NCBI GenBank assembly: GCA_964034945.1
Contig: OZ035962.1
Span: 69,020,274 to 69,084,273 of the forward strand
Length of the DNA: 64,000 nucleotides
From: Chrysopilus asiliformis
Lineage: Eukaryota > Arthropoda > Insecta > Diptera > Rhagionidae
Reading direction: 5' to 3'
A program made the translations under genes and the position numbers. The notes below the pieces were generated by a model, which had not been told where the DNA came from, searched no databases, and worked only from the letters and a program-made list of their open reading frames with translations. Of the stretch, positions 23,101 to 33,200 are shown piece after piece; position 1 is the first letter of the stretch, and the number at the start of each line of letters is the position of its first letter.

Positions 23101-24364
23101 TCCCGTACCCCGCCCTCTTCCCCTACCCCTTCCCGCTTCCCATCAATCTTGTTTACGATAAATTGACTGGCACCCATCTGTATTCTATCTCATTTTCTCG
23201 TAGGCTAAAATATCCTATCTCTTTTTACTGTCGCTTTTTCGTTTCATCGAGTTTGAAATCACTCTCAACGCCGCTAAAGAAGTTTTCACTTCAAAAAATG
23301 CGAAAACTGACTCCTTGAGAATTCCACCAAATTTTACACGGCAAGCCAAAAATTTGACAATTGTCAATTTAAAAAATTTAAAGTTGAGCGAAATTAAATA
23401 TAAGGCCCTATTCCAGGATCCGATACGAATGATTCGGATCGTAAACTCAATGTTGTTGTTGGTATAAAACACTAACAACAACATTGAGTTTACGATCCGA
23501 ATCATTCGTATCGGATCCGTACCGGTTTTCGCCACTTGAATCATTCGTATCGGTTTTCGCCACTTGAGAAATTTATACATTTTGAATCAAGTGAAAAAGT
23601 TAATTAGAGGTCTTTCTGTGTAAACAATTTAAATATTTACGATATAAATATTTACGATTTCTTTACGATATAAATATTTACAAACTCGGTACACCTACAT
23701 CGTTTTTAACTCACAAAATTCAGAATTGCTAAGTCTGAAGAGGTCAAGAGCACATCTTTTAATTAATATAATTAAAGCTTTAGTTTGACCGTTTTCAAAA
23801 AAAATTAAAAATTTACGAAGAAAAGTTTCGATCTTAATAATATAAAATAATATAATATTTTTAAAATTCCTTAAAGAAGTTTCTGGCACTTATAACCTTT
23901 CATAATTATAGCTTGTCTTTTATCCGCTCAATTAATTTTTTTATGTTTTTTGTTTGAATTTAAAGGCGTTTGAACGAGAAACCCATCGCGGAAAACTGCT
24001 AGAAGGACGAATACGCGAACTAAAATTAAAACTGGAAGTTACCAGCTCTCACAAAATTCAAGATGCTGATATCGACACAGAACAGCCAATTCGTCTGCAA
24101 GAAAGCAACACTGAAGCTAATGAAGAAATTTTGAATGATGATGACGAATGGGAAAAAACAGAAAGATATTTTTTTGAAATAATACATAGTGAGGAAAACC
24201 GACGAAAATCTCGTACCTATAATGAAACAAAAACAATTTTCGTCGAAAACGACTCAGCGTTACTGTTACAAGCTGGTGTTGGTGAATCGGAAAGTCAAAT
24301 AATTATAGACGAAACGGGAAATCTAAATGAAAACAACGCGAAACAAGAAGCTAAAGGTCTATAA
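14165..24364 (+). CDS. DNAI2: Axonemal dynein intermediate chain 2, upstream paralogue
   Basis: WD-repeat intermediate chain of the outer dynein arm, which docks the motor on doublet microtubules of motile axonemes. I build four exons: 14165-14512, 20362-20620, 20678-21570 and 23966-24364 (632 codons plus stop), all junctions GT-AG and in frame. The N-terminus holds [10 protein letters not shown], a DNAI2 hallmark. WD units follow (GIWDPR, FWWDARK, KIWTDE, ELWDLL). The last exon begins AFERETHRGKLLEGR, the family's charged C-terminal helix, and ends in an acidic tail. Intron 1 (5.8 kb) holds a full-length LINE; intron 2 is 57 nt, a multiple of three with no stop; intron 3 (2.4 kb) holds a 122-bp tandem array. 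Sequence is more diverged from vertebrate DNAI2 than the downstream copy. AATAAA at 24486-24491 may end the transcript. Confidence 0.88.
14560..15439 (+). repeat. ~860-bp dispersed element, left part, broken by the LINE
   Basis: Diverged relative of the element at 30806-31666. It shares phrases such as ATAACGGTAAAAGACAAAAT, AAAAACGCGTAGTTT, CCGCCATTTTGG and GTTAACGGATTT. The match stops at about 15439 and resumes after the LINE near 19850. It lies in intron 1 of the first DNAI2 gene. Confidence 0.7.
15598..16767 (+). CDS. LINE ORF1 protein with PHD-like finger and zinc knuckles
   Basis: 389 residues. Residues 14-64 form a PHD-like zinc finger: C14, C17, C30, C34, H39 and C42 followed by WMC at C64. 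The usual last cysteine three residues on is replaced by Asp. A charged, probably coiled region follows (about 85-180). A middle region of about 120 residues probably corresponds to the RNA-binding fold of LINE ORF1 proteins. Near the C-terminus are CCHC knuckles beginning CFNCQRFGHTAKQC at about residue 300, then CRKCAGEHDIKEC and further Cys pairs. ORF1 proteins bind the element's RNA and escort it to the nucleus. The frame is open throughout. Confidence 0.88.
   Translation: MAGANDSVSISSKCKVCEQIVKDGDEALLCDGICKSWFHITCVKISSAKYKKIQGLAQDIMWMCNEDKEKIYNYCEHKSVENQQFSDKLNDLNLKVEKIITKLNENKSYAETLKNDFSDSVKNYGLSTKSVNNQNSSESLIIKSLKTHSNDEIKQLLKQKVNPSEANAPVTDIINLKNGGLLLKTVSTDACIRLEKLIKTKTEDEILIKRTHLRAPKIYITKLLKNYNNEDLNKELRALNQNIDEMDVFNIVYSKQDLKTNTWTIYCELSGNTFRKIVNSNINLGWRSHFVKEDIQVKRCFNCQRFGHTAKQCTNKQTCRKCAGEHDIKECNANCIKCINCLNFQKYNTNISIDCNHSSDHKSCPQYLRRLNNLRQNINYNFKNDHHGQ
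16748..19562 (+). CDS. LINE ORF2: endonuclease and reverse transcriptase, one frameshift
   Basis: The first frame (16748-17803) is an APE-type endonuclease: LLINIRSL, ILNETWL (catalytic Glu), GGGTAVYIKN, ADTNIDL and the SDHNLVL end motif. It stops just after an A10 run at 17756-17765. The other frame carries straight on, without a stop, from that run to 19562 with the reverse transcriptase: YRPITLLSTLGKLFE, motif A DLKKAFDT, motif B GVPQGSILGP, motif C YADDT, then YLGLTIDEKLNW and a C-terminal tail. The A-run therefore marks a one-base slip, by mutation, sequencing error or less likely programmed frameshifting. All catalytic residues I checked are present. ORF2 nicks target DNA and copies the RNA in place. 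Confidence 0.9.
19790..20040 (+). repeat. ~860-bp dispersed element, right part after the LINE
   Basis: Phrases matching the intact element return here: AGTTTTTGAACAATCTTATA, CAGACTGACATACTGACAGA, TCCAATCGA and TTTCATGAATGCAGTATTTTA. This is the 3' remainder of the copy split by the LINE. Confidence 0.7.
20621..20677 (+). other. 57-nt stopless in-frame intron of DNAI2 copy 1
   Basis: The donor is GTACCT after ATTG and the acceptor is ATTTCAG before AGAATTC. Splicing joins W-N-I to E-N-S-N-K, matching W-E-I-E-N-P-N in the downstream paralogue. Left in, it adds 19 residues (GTFIVVILVFALIFIKNIS) that look like a membrane helix but have no counterpart in the family. Confidence 0.88.
22142..22872 (-). 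repeat. Tandem array, six ~122-bp units
   Basis: Units start AATCTAATACCGGATTCGTG at 22142, 22263, 22380, 22502, 22624 and 22745 and differ by only a few bases. Each contains TTTTTCCGGGGAAAA and TTATCCTTACAGGACCTTCC. It is the inverse orientation of the related array at 53394-54003. It lies in intron 3 of the first DNAI2 gene. Confidence 0.92.
22873..23020 (-). repeat. Head module of the 122-bp array element
   Basis: Read on the minus strand it has a TTTGTCTGCCTGCCTG microsatellite, then ACTCAAAAACTACTGGACCG and GCGGTTTTTTGCAAAATA. The array at 53.4 kb is preceded by an analogous head with (TGTC)n and CCGATTGGCTTGGAATTTTG. I infer one element architecture. Confidence 0.55.
23041..23150. repeat. 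Pyrimidine-rich low-complexity tract
   Basis: About 100 bases of almost pure C/T (CCTCTTCCCCTACCCCTTCC and similar) in intron 3 of the first DNAI2 gene. No function assigned. Confidence 0.8.
23417..23518. repeat. Long perfect hairpin, ~45-bp arms
   Basis: The left arm begins GGATCCGATACGAATGATTC and the right arm ends GAATCATTCGTATCGGATCC. The loop is about 12 nt (GGTATAAAACACT). Just after it, ATTCGTATCGG and GGTTTTCGCCACTTG recur. It may be a foldback MITE. Confidence 0.85.
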
Positions 24365-25354
24365 CTATTGAATTTGATTAACTAAAGCTCTTAAAGAAAT
24401 ATCTTCTACAATAATTTCCTCCTCAATTCTATGGCATAATTTTAAAAAAACTGTTTTTCTGAAAATTAACTTTGAAAATTAATTAAATAAAAAAACAATT
24501 GACGTAAACAACTCATTTTTAGCACATAACTTTGTTATACTAAATCTGCAGGATTTACACTATAACCCAAAATATTACTTTACTTAAAAATATTTTTTTG
24601 GCAAAATCTTAAATATCTCAAAAAAAAATATCGATTTACGGTAAAAGGCAAAAGTGTAGAAAATTTTAATATTTTTTATTCTTCCTTAAAGTATTTATTC
24701 GCAAAACCATTGGCTTGCAAGAAATTTAGCAAAACTAATTTTTTATATATTAAAAAGAATATCTCGAGAATTAATGAAGATATCGAATATCGGTAAAAGA
24801 CAAAGTTGTGAAGATTTCCATTTTCTTCATTTTATCTCCTACAAAGCACCCCTAACTATCCAAGATATACGCAACAACCCAAATTTTTTGAACTAACGGT
24901 TTGAGATACACTCAAATAGGGTTGCCATAAAAAAATTCAGAAAACCAGCGATTCAGTAAAAGAGAAAAAGTACAAAGAATTTTATTGTCTTCATCTTTTA
25001 TCATTCATATTTTTGCATTTGGGACTTTTGTTTTTTGATACAACAACTTCACATTTATTTTTTCATCTTCATAATTGCTTTCACCAATTTAAAAAACTTA
25101 AGTTCTCTACGCAAATTATTTATATAACTTATCATGGATTTCTTCACCCTGCTAAAATCTCGATGTGTAGCTGACAGCTAAATATGATAAAAAGAGCAGG
25201 GTGACCATATAGAAATTTCAAGGGAAATTTCCAGTCCGCTTCCAATCAAACCTCACTAAACATGTGCATGAAAACAAGCCTGCATTGACAGAAATTTGTG
25301 TCTTTACGTTTATCACAGATTTTATCACTTATCTTTTGCGCCAAAATCGCTATA
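24365..25354. other. Spacer between the DNAI2 paralogues, with a decayed ~860-bp element
   Basis: No gene. From about 24590 to 25090 there are phrases of the ~860-bp family (ATCGATTTACGGTAAAAGGC, GGTAAAAGACAAAGTTGTG, TTTATCATTCATA), heavily diverged. Confidence 0.5.
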
Positions 25355-26283
25355 GGGTAGGACCGGACATGTTGAATTACTTTTTAGAATTTAGTTTGTA
25401 ACGCGCACATTAAGTCACATATCGCTCCAATGGTTAAGCCATTCGATAGAGGGATTCCTTGACTACATTTCATAGAAGAAATTTTTTTTAAATGTTTTAT
25501 TAACTGCCCTCCAGCTCAATTTAAAGGGTGATTCAACATGCCCGCCGATTTGCAAATGGTGCGGGTAAGTTGAATAATTGTAAGTTTTCATACTTAAGAA
25601 TGAAAAAACGTTATTTCTTAAGAAAAAAAAAGAATGAAATAAAGTATTTTATTAAGCAAAAAAATTTTAATATACATTATATAATGTAAATATGAAAAAA
25701 AAATGAAATTTACAATTTATTTAATCGCTTATTTCATTTTTTTTGTTGTCCAATTTTTGATTGTTTTCCTGCTGCGTTTTTATAAAAAAAATGTAAAAAA
25801 TCATCAAGAAACAAACAAAAATTGATAAAAGAACAAAGGAAATGTGAAACCAACGTCAAAAAACCAAAAAATACGTAAGAAAAAAATGATTCAACTTGCC
25901 CGCCAAGCCGTTATTCAACTTACCCACAATCCACTTTTTTGATATTTTCTTTTAGAAAAATCACAAAAACAATAAATTTGAATTTCCCACGAGGTTTTTT
26001 TTTATTCTAGAGGTGTTGCACAACACTTTTAATACAAAAAATTTCCAGATTGACAAAAAATTGTATGAGAAATGGGTAGATCACTGTATAGTCTAATATT
26101 TACTTTTAGAGCCAAAAACACACATATTCCTGTCACTTACGATAAAAATAAGGTATCGCTGTCAAAATTTTATGGCAAATAGAGGACATTAATACTACCA
26201 ATATACTAAAATTGACTGCATAGTTTTTTTAAATTTGGCAATAATTCAACATGCCCGATAATTCAACACGCCCGCTCCTACCC
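25355..26283. mobile_element. TA-flanked non-autonomous transposon with GGGTAGGACC ends
   Basis: The left end GGGTAGGACCGGACATGTTG and the right end (reverse complement GGGTAGGAGCGGGCGTGTTG) are inverted; TA flanks both (25353-25354, 26284-26285). The phrase ATTCAACATGCCCG or a close variant occurs at least five times inside. It resembles the element at 11532-12783 in end sequence, flank and repeated internal phrase. No transposase. Confidence 0.8.
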
Positions 26284-26285
26284 TA

Positions 26286-27238
26286 CTGATTTTTCATGTT
26301 TCCAATTCTTGCAAAATTTTCAAAAATTCTGTTTTTTTATTTTGTGCTCGTTTTTTTAAAGTTGTAAAAAAAAATTTTTTTTCTTGTTGGCCTTTTTGTC
26401 CAAGAGATAAATAACGTGATAGAGATAGAAAATATAGCTAAAAGTAATAATGAAAGGTCGTATTAGCCAAAACTTTTTTTACCAGTAAAGATAAGAACAT
26501 ATTTGTTGTATATAAACGTCATAAAATCCTTGACGTTTTTTTATAGCAATTTTGAAGAACTAATTGGAAGATTTTTTGCATATGAAAAGTTGAAATGGTC
26601 TTCACAAATTTTTAACACCAACTTAATTTCAAATTTTATTTTACGACTTTTGCATTTTGCTCAATATTATTATTTTTTTTCAATAAAATTAATAATAAGA
26701 ATTTAATCAACATTCTATCCATCTGTGATAATAACTCATTTTAAGAAATTTTGTCGCTGACGGTATCGATATAAAACCATTGAAAAACCTATAGTTTTAG
26801 ATTTAACTGGAAATAACGAAATTGGAATTTTTAAAAAACGTTTATATTGGTCAGTCTCGGTTAACCGAATTTCACTAAAATTTTAAAAGGTTCGTCCTAT
26901 ACAAAGGTCGGATATGCGCGCAAAATTTCTAAATTTTTATTTAGAAATCTCACTGACAAACAGGAATTTTTTGTAACACACCTCCAATCGACCCTGGGAG
27001 CAATGTATATATACTTTCATTACTACGTACAAAAAAGTAAAATAGCACGCAGCAGCCTTGACCGACACCTGTAGAAGGTCGCACAAAATATTTCTTAATA
27101 AATGGTTATAAAGCTTATCACTTATCTTTTATTTAACTGCGCATGATCAAAAAACTATGGTAACCAAAAAGGATATTTGTAGAAAATCAACAAAGTAAAA
27201 GAATTATTTTCAGTCAAGAAGTGCTATTAGTAAAAAAG
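26286..27238. other. 5' flank of the second DNAI2 gene with a decayed repeat
   Basis: AT-rich. Between about 26740 and 27010 lie diverged phrases of the ~860-bp element (GGAAATAACGAAATTGGAAT, TCTCGGTTAACCGAATTTC, TCCAATCGACC). No exon could be supported before 27239. Confidence 0.45.
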
Positions 27239-30200
27239 ATGGAGCATCCTTATAAAAAGGAGCGTAAACTTTTTGGGCAACCAATATCATTTTCCGATAA
27301 AGATGAACTTATTTTCTCTGAGCCATCGAACCGTGATTATTTTAAGGAGTATATTTTGCGTAATCCGATAACCCAAGGAACGCTATGTGGCCGACAGATG
27401 GCCATTAGTGAGGCCAACACAGAAAGAGCATCATTTAAGCATTTTGGTATTTTTCATACGGAAGGAGGCTGGCCAAAAGATATCAGCATTCAAGATCCTG
27501 AACAGACTGTTCGGTACAAACGTAAAATTGAAAAGGATGAATCTTATATTAACCAGATTATGGGTCTCTCGAAGCCAATGGAGCATTTTATCTACCAAAA
27601 TAATGCGGTCAACATCTATGAGAATTATTTTGAAGATCTTGAACCAGCCCCATTAATTGAACATTGCAAATCTCGAACTGTGAATGTCTATCGAGATCCA
27701 AACCCCGTCAAGGTTCCAATAACTCATTTGTCGTGGTCTCCAGATGGCGGAATTAAATTGGCCGTTAGTCACTGCGATATGACCTTCCAAGGCGATAAGA
27801 CCGGTCAGATGAACCATTCCTATATTTGGGAAATAGAAAATCCTAATCAGCCGCTATTAACATTAGAACCAAAAAATCCCTGCGTCTGCCTAGAGTACAA
27901 TCAAAAAGATCCAACGAGTTTAGTGAGTGGTATGTATTCCGGGCAAGTGGCTGCTTGGGATACGCGCCATGGGAAGAATCCTGTCATGGTTAGCGAGCGC
28001 GAAGTTTGTCACAGAGAGCCCGTCAACTCAGTTCTCTGGATAAATTCGAAAAGTGGAACCGAATTCTTTTCGGGAGCCTCGGATGGCCAAGTGTTGTGGT
28101 GGGATACACGGAAACTGAACGAACCTCTAGACAAATTGCTTATGGATCCGATTCGAACCGATGAACAAGATTTGGCACGATCTTATGGTATTTCTGTGCT
28201 AGAATATGAAACGACGATACCCACGAGATTCATGAGTGGCACCGAAATGGGGATGCTGTTCTCCTGCAATCGGAAAGGCAAAACACCGATGGAGAAAATT
28301 AATATTAGAGTATTTGAATGCATGTATTAATTATTAAGAATAAGTTAGAAGTTTTTTTTAGATGATGTGTCATTTGGGTCCAGTATACGCAATTACCAGA
28401 AATCCAGCATTCGTTAAAAACTTTCTAACAGTTGGAGATTGGACAGCCCGAATTTGGTCGGAGGACTGCCGTGAAAGTTCAATAATTTGGACAAAGAGTC
28501 AAGAAGCTCTTTTAACAGACGGCGCCTGGAGTTTCACAAAGTAAGAAATGAATTTTAATAAAATATTGTCGACTTTAAATTCTAAAATTTTCAAACCAGG
28601 GTTTCATTGTTTTTTATAACTCGAATGGATGGAGTTTTAGATGCATGGGACTTACTTCAACAGCAAAACGAACCCGTTCTTAGTATCAAAGTTTGTGATG
28701 ATCCTCTAACGTGTCTGAGAACTCACGAGACGGGAAAATTTGTTAGTTGTGGAAGCAAAAAAGGCGCTACATTTCTAATCGAAGTCTCGGAAAATATGAC
28801 TTTTACTTCCAAGAACGATAAACCATTGTTGACTGCCGTAAATCAATTTTGAGACACATTTTTTTTTCAATTATTCAAAGATTTTTCATTTTCAGATGTT
28901 TGAACGCGAAAGCAAACGTGAAAAAATTCTAGAAGCCAAGTTACGAGAAATAAAGCTTAAAGTGAAAACTGCACATGTTAAGGAAACGGATGAGAGCTCG
29001 TCATTAGGAGGAAAAATTTCAATGACATCATATCAAGGTAGAGTAGTTTTTAGTGTTGCATGCATTTCTGAAAAATACGCTGAGATGTTAATTACTTACC
29101 ATGCATTGATCTTGTCCATTGCAAACGACCCGAGCGGTGTACCGGTGAAATTTATGGCCATCCTTGAGCCTAAAGATTCTTTTTCCCCGATTCCCTTGAG
29201 AATTCCCAGGCCATATTTTTCCCCCGATTCTCGAGAAATTATATATTTCCCGGATAGAAAAAAAATCACATAATATAATCGAAAAAACATTTTTTCTATG
29301 AAAACGTGTGGAATTTTTCGTGGTTTATAGAATTTAGCCGTTTAAAAAATGATGTTATGTTCATCCAGTTCTCTTAAACATAATTTCCCATGTTCAATTT
29401 TGTAAATCACTAAACCACTAAAACTTTTATGAAATAAACTTAACATTTTCATTCAATTTATGGCCTAAAAATTCCATGATTTGTAGAATTTTTGAAGATA
29501 GAAATTTTGAGCCGTACAGATGTTTTTCTGTACCAGCTTATATAATTTTCATCTTATGTAAATATTTAGTCAAAGCTCAAAAGGCTATTTTTGAAATTTC
29601 AAAAAAAAAAAAAAATAGTGCCAATTTGAAAACCAAAACACCCATTTCCAGCCATACTTGTTAAATTCATGGTACCTTTTAATCTCATTATGACAAAAAA
29701 TCGATCAGAAAGTAAAATTCTCTTAGGTTTTCATAAATATTTTTATTGCTTGTGGCAATTCCGAAGTGTGACCGAAGTGCCTCCTTGGAGACAAACTGTC
29801 GCTTTCGACTTCTTTTTATCGCCGTCTCCCTTTTCTCAACAAAATGTCCCTTAAAAACTCTACTAAAATATGTGACTTTCACACATCTAACACGTTTTAT
29901 AAAAAAAACTTATGCCCAGACTCTACCTTAGCTCACAATCTTCGGTGTGGGCGGACCAAAGTACAGGTTGAACCCAAAATAAAGAAAAAAAATCAGTTCT
30001 ATCCTTCGTTTTTTTTTAACACTGACTGGTAAAATTGTATTCCTTTGGCCTTCAATGTCCCTCAATTATGCCAGTTCAAAAAATATGTCCCTCCGTAAAA
30101 AGTCACCCTCAAAAATTTAAAAACGGTCACTGCTAGAATGCTCAACAATTCATTTTACTTAATTGCGACATCTACTTGTTACTCATTACATTCTTTTTTT

Positions 30201-33200
30201 CCCCAAAAATGGAAGTATTTTTCTAATTCGAAGGTTTTCTCGAATGTCTCGAGAACATCTGTGTAAATAGCTCCAAAACTGTCATGATACTACTTTGGTG
30301 TCTTGGGCTAAGTGTGGCAATTGGATTTTTCATTTATGCGGCGGTCCCACGACGCTGTTTTACCAGCGCTAGTGGCTGTTTGGCTGTTAGCAGCCGTTTT
30401 AGCAGCACCGTGTGAACCCTAGTGCGTTGCTACTACCAGCAGCAGCGTGATGATTTTAGCAGCGCTAGTGAAGTAGAGACCGTTCTACTTTGCCAGCGCT
30501 ACTAGGGATCACGTGATCCTGTCACATGGTTTCTGAGCTGTTAAAAGTCTGATAAGTAGTAAAGTTTGTTTATTGTAACTTGTTATTTTACGTTTATTTA
30601 TTTACTTTTGTGTGTAACGTTTATTATTTAAAAAATCTCCCAGATTAAAATGTCAAACCCCTGTTTTGCTACTTGCCAGCGCTACTAAAGTAGAAATCGT
30701 GTGAACCCTCTCAGTACGCTGGCTGTTGTTGCCACTTGCCAGCGCTACTAACCAACAGCAGCCAGCGGCTGGCAAAACAGCGTCGTGTGACCGCGGCATT
30801 AGAAAATATCAGTTGTGGTCAACACAAAACTTTCTTCTACAAAATCTACGACCCTGCGTAATTTACGCTAGAGCCCTGTCGCGTTGTCAACCTAAGACGA
30901 CCTCCCAATAAATTCTTGGTTTATTCAAAAATATCAAAAACGTACAAAATTTGAAATAACTTGAGAACGGTAAAAGATATCAATTTACGGTAAATGGCAA
31001 ACATGTAGAAAATGTTAACATCTTTAATTATTCTTTTAACTGATTTGTCGAAAAACCGTTAGTTTGCAAATTATTCGCAAAAATATGATTTTTTACATAT
31101 TAATGAAAATATCTCAATAACGGTAAAAGATAACGGATTGTGCAGAATGCCATTCTCATTAATTCACTTCATACATTCAGTCAGCAAAAACCCGGAAATT
31201 TTCGAGATAATCGCAAAAAACTGTTTTTTTGGAAATAACGGTTTATCTCGATAACAGGTTGAGATATCGAGTTATAGTTAAAGACAAAAGTGTGGGAAAT
31301 TTTATTTTCTCCAAGTTTTGTCATACTTAAGGCCACTAAAAAACGCGTAGTGTGGGAGTAAATCGAGAAAAACGAAATTGCGATTTTTGAAAAACCGCCA
31401 TTTTGGATACTTCCGGTTAACGGATTTCCACCAAAAGTTGATAGGATCGTCCCATTTCAGGACCCAACATGCCTATAAAATTTCATGGCGCTAGCTCTAT
31501 TAGTTTTTGAGAAATCTTGTACACAGACTGACAGACAGAAAGACATTTTTTTAATATGACTCCAATCGACTCAGGAGTGATCGGGAAATGTTTTTTAGGC
31601 AAAATTAAGAGGTCGAAATTTTTCATGAATACAATACTTTATTATACTCCGTAGAAGAAAGTAAAAATATCAGTTGTGGTCAACACAAAACTTTCTTCTA
31701 CAAAATCTACGACCCTGCGCAATTTATGCTAGAGCCCTGTCGCGTTGTTAACCTAAGACGACCTCCCAAAAAATTCTTGGTTTATTCAAAAATATTAAAA
31801 ACGTACAAAATTTGAGATAACTTGGGAACTGTAAAAGATATCAATTTACGGTAAATGGCAAAAATGTAGAAAATGTTAACATCTTTAATTATTGTTTTAA
31901 CTGATTTGTCGAAAAACCGTTAGTTTGCAAATTATTCGCAAACATATGATTTTTTACATATTAATGAAAATATCTCAATAACGGTAAAAGATAACGGATA
32001 ACGGTAAAAGACAAAATAATGCAGAATGACATTCTCATTAATTCACTTCATACATTCAGTCAGCAAAAACCCGTTAGTTTTCGAGATAATCGCAAAAAAC
32101 TGTTTTTTTTGGAAATAACGGTTTATCTCGATAACAGGTGGAGATATCGAGTTATAGTTAAAGACAGAAGTGTGGGAAATTTTATTTTATCCAAGTTTTG
32201 TCATACTTAAGGCCACTAAAAAACGCGTAGTTTGGGAGTAAATCGAGAAAAACGAAATTGCGATTTTTGAAAAACCGCCATTTTGGATACTTCCGGTTAA
32301 CGGATTTCCACCAAAAGTTGATAGGATCGTCCCATTTCAGGACCCAACATGCCTATAAAATTTCATGGCGCTAGCTCTATTAGTTTTTGAGAAATCTTGT
32401 ACACAGACTGACAGACAGACTGACAGACTGACAGACTGACAGACTGACAGACTGACAGACTGACAGACTGACAGACTGACAGACTGACAGACTGACAGAC
32501 TGACAGACTGACAGACTGACAGACTGACAGACTGACAGACTGACAGACTGACAGACTGACAGACAGACTGACAGACAGAAAGACATTTTTTAAATATGAC
32601 TCCAATCGACTCAGGAGTGATCGGGAAATGTTTTTTAGGCAAAATTAAGAGGTCGAAATTTTTCATGAATACAATACTTTATGCTACATTTACACGAATG
32701 ACAAATTTGTCATTTTTTTCTTGTCATTATGTTAATTCCCGTGTACATGGCATAATTTTTGTAATTTTTTCTGTCAGAAAATGTCAATCTCTCATAAAAG
32801 AATGAACTTGTCCATTCTTTTATGCCAGATTGTCATTCGTGCAAACGCAATATTAGTTATGACAAAAGTTGAATACTAAAGTTGTCATAACTAATATTGC
32901 GTTTGCACGAATGACAATCTGGCATAAAAGAATGGACAAGTTCATTCTTTTATGAGAGATTGACATTTTCTGACAGAAAAAATTACAAAAATTATGCCAT
33001 TTACACGGGAATTAACATAATGGCAAGAAAAAAATGACAAATTTGTCATTCGTGTAAATGTAGCATTATTATACTCCGTAGAAGAAAGTAAAAACGATGT
33101 GAACATACAAAATCCACGTCCCTGGAGAAATTACACTATAACCTGACGAACCAAATATACGAACCAAATACGAAAACATCATTGTTTTTAAAAAATCTGA

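Larger units (their letters stand above)
31667..33094 (+). repeat. ~860-bp dispersed element, tandem copy 2 with two expansions
   Basis: Direct tandem neighbour of the copy at 30806, nearly identical. It is longer because of a microsatellite expansion (32402-32580) and an inserted 384-bp palindromic MITE (32682-33065). A truncated third, diverged copy follows at about 33095-33363. Confidence 0.88.

Noticed and set aside
32337..32666. Three overlapping minus-strand open frames encoding Ser-Val-Cys-Leu repeats (also at 58754-59045 on both strands)
   Set aside because: They are translations of a pure 8-bp or 12-bp microsatellite, open in all frames, inside a dispersed repeat. No sign of a real protein.
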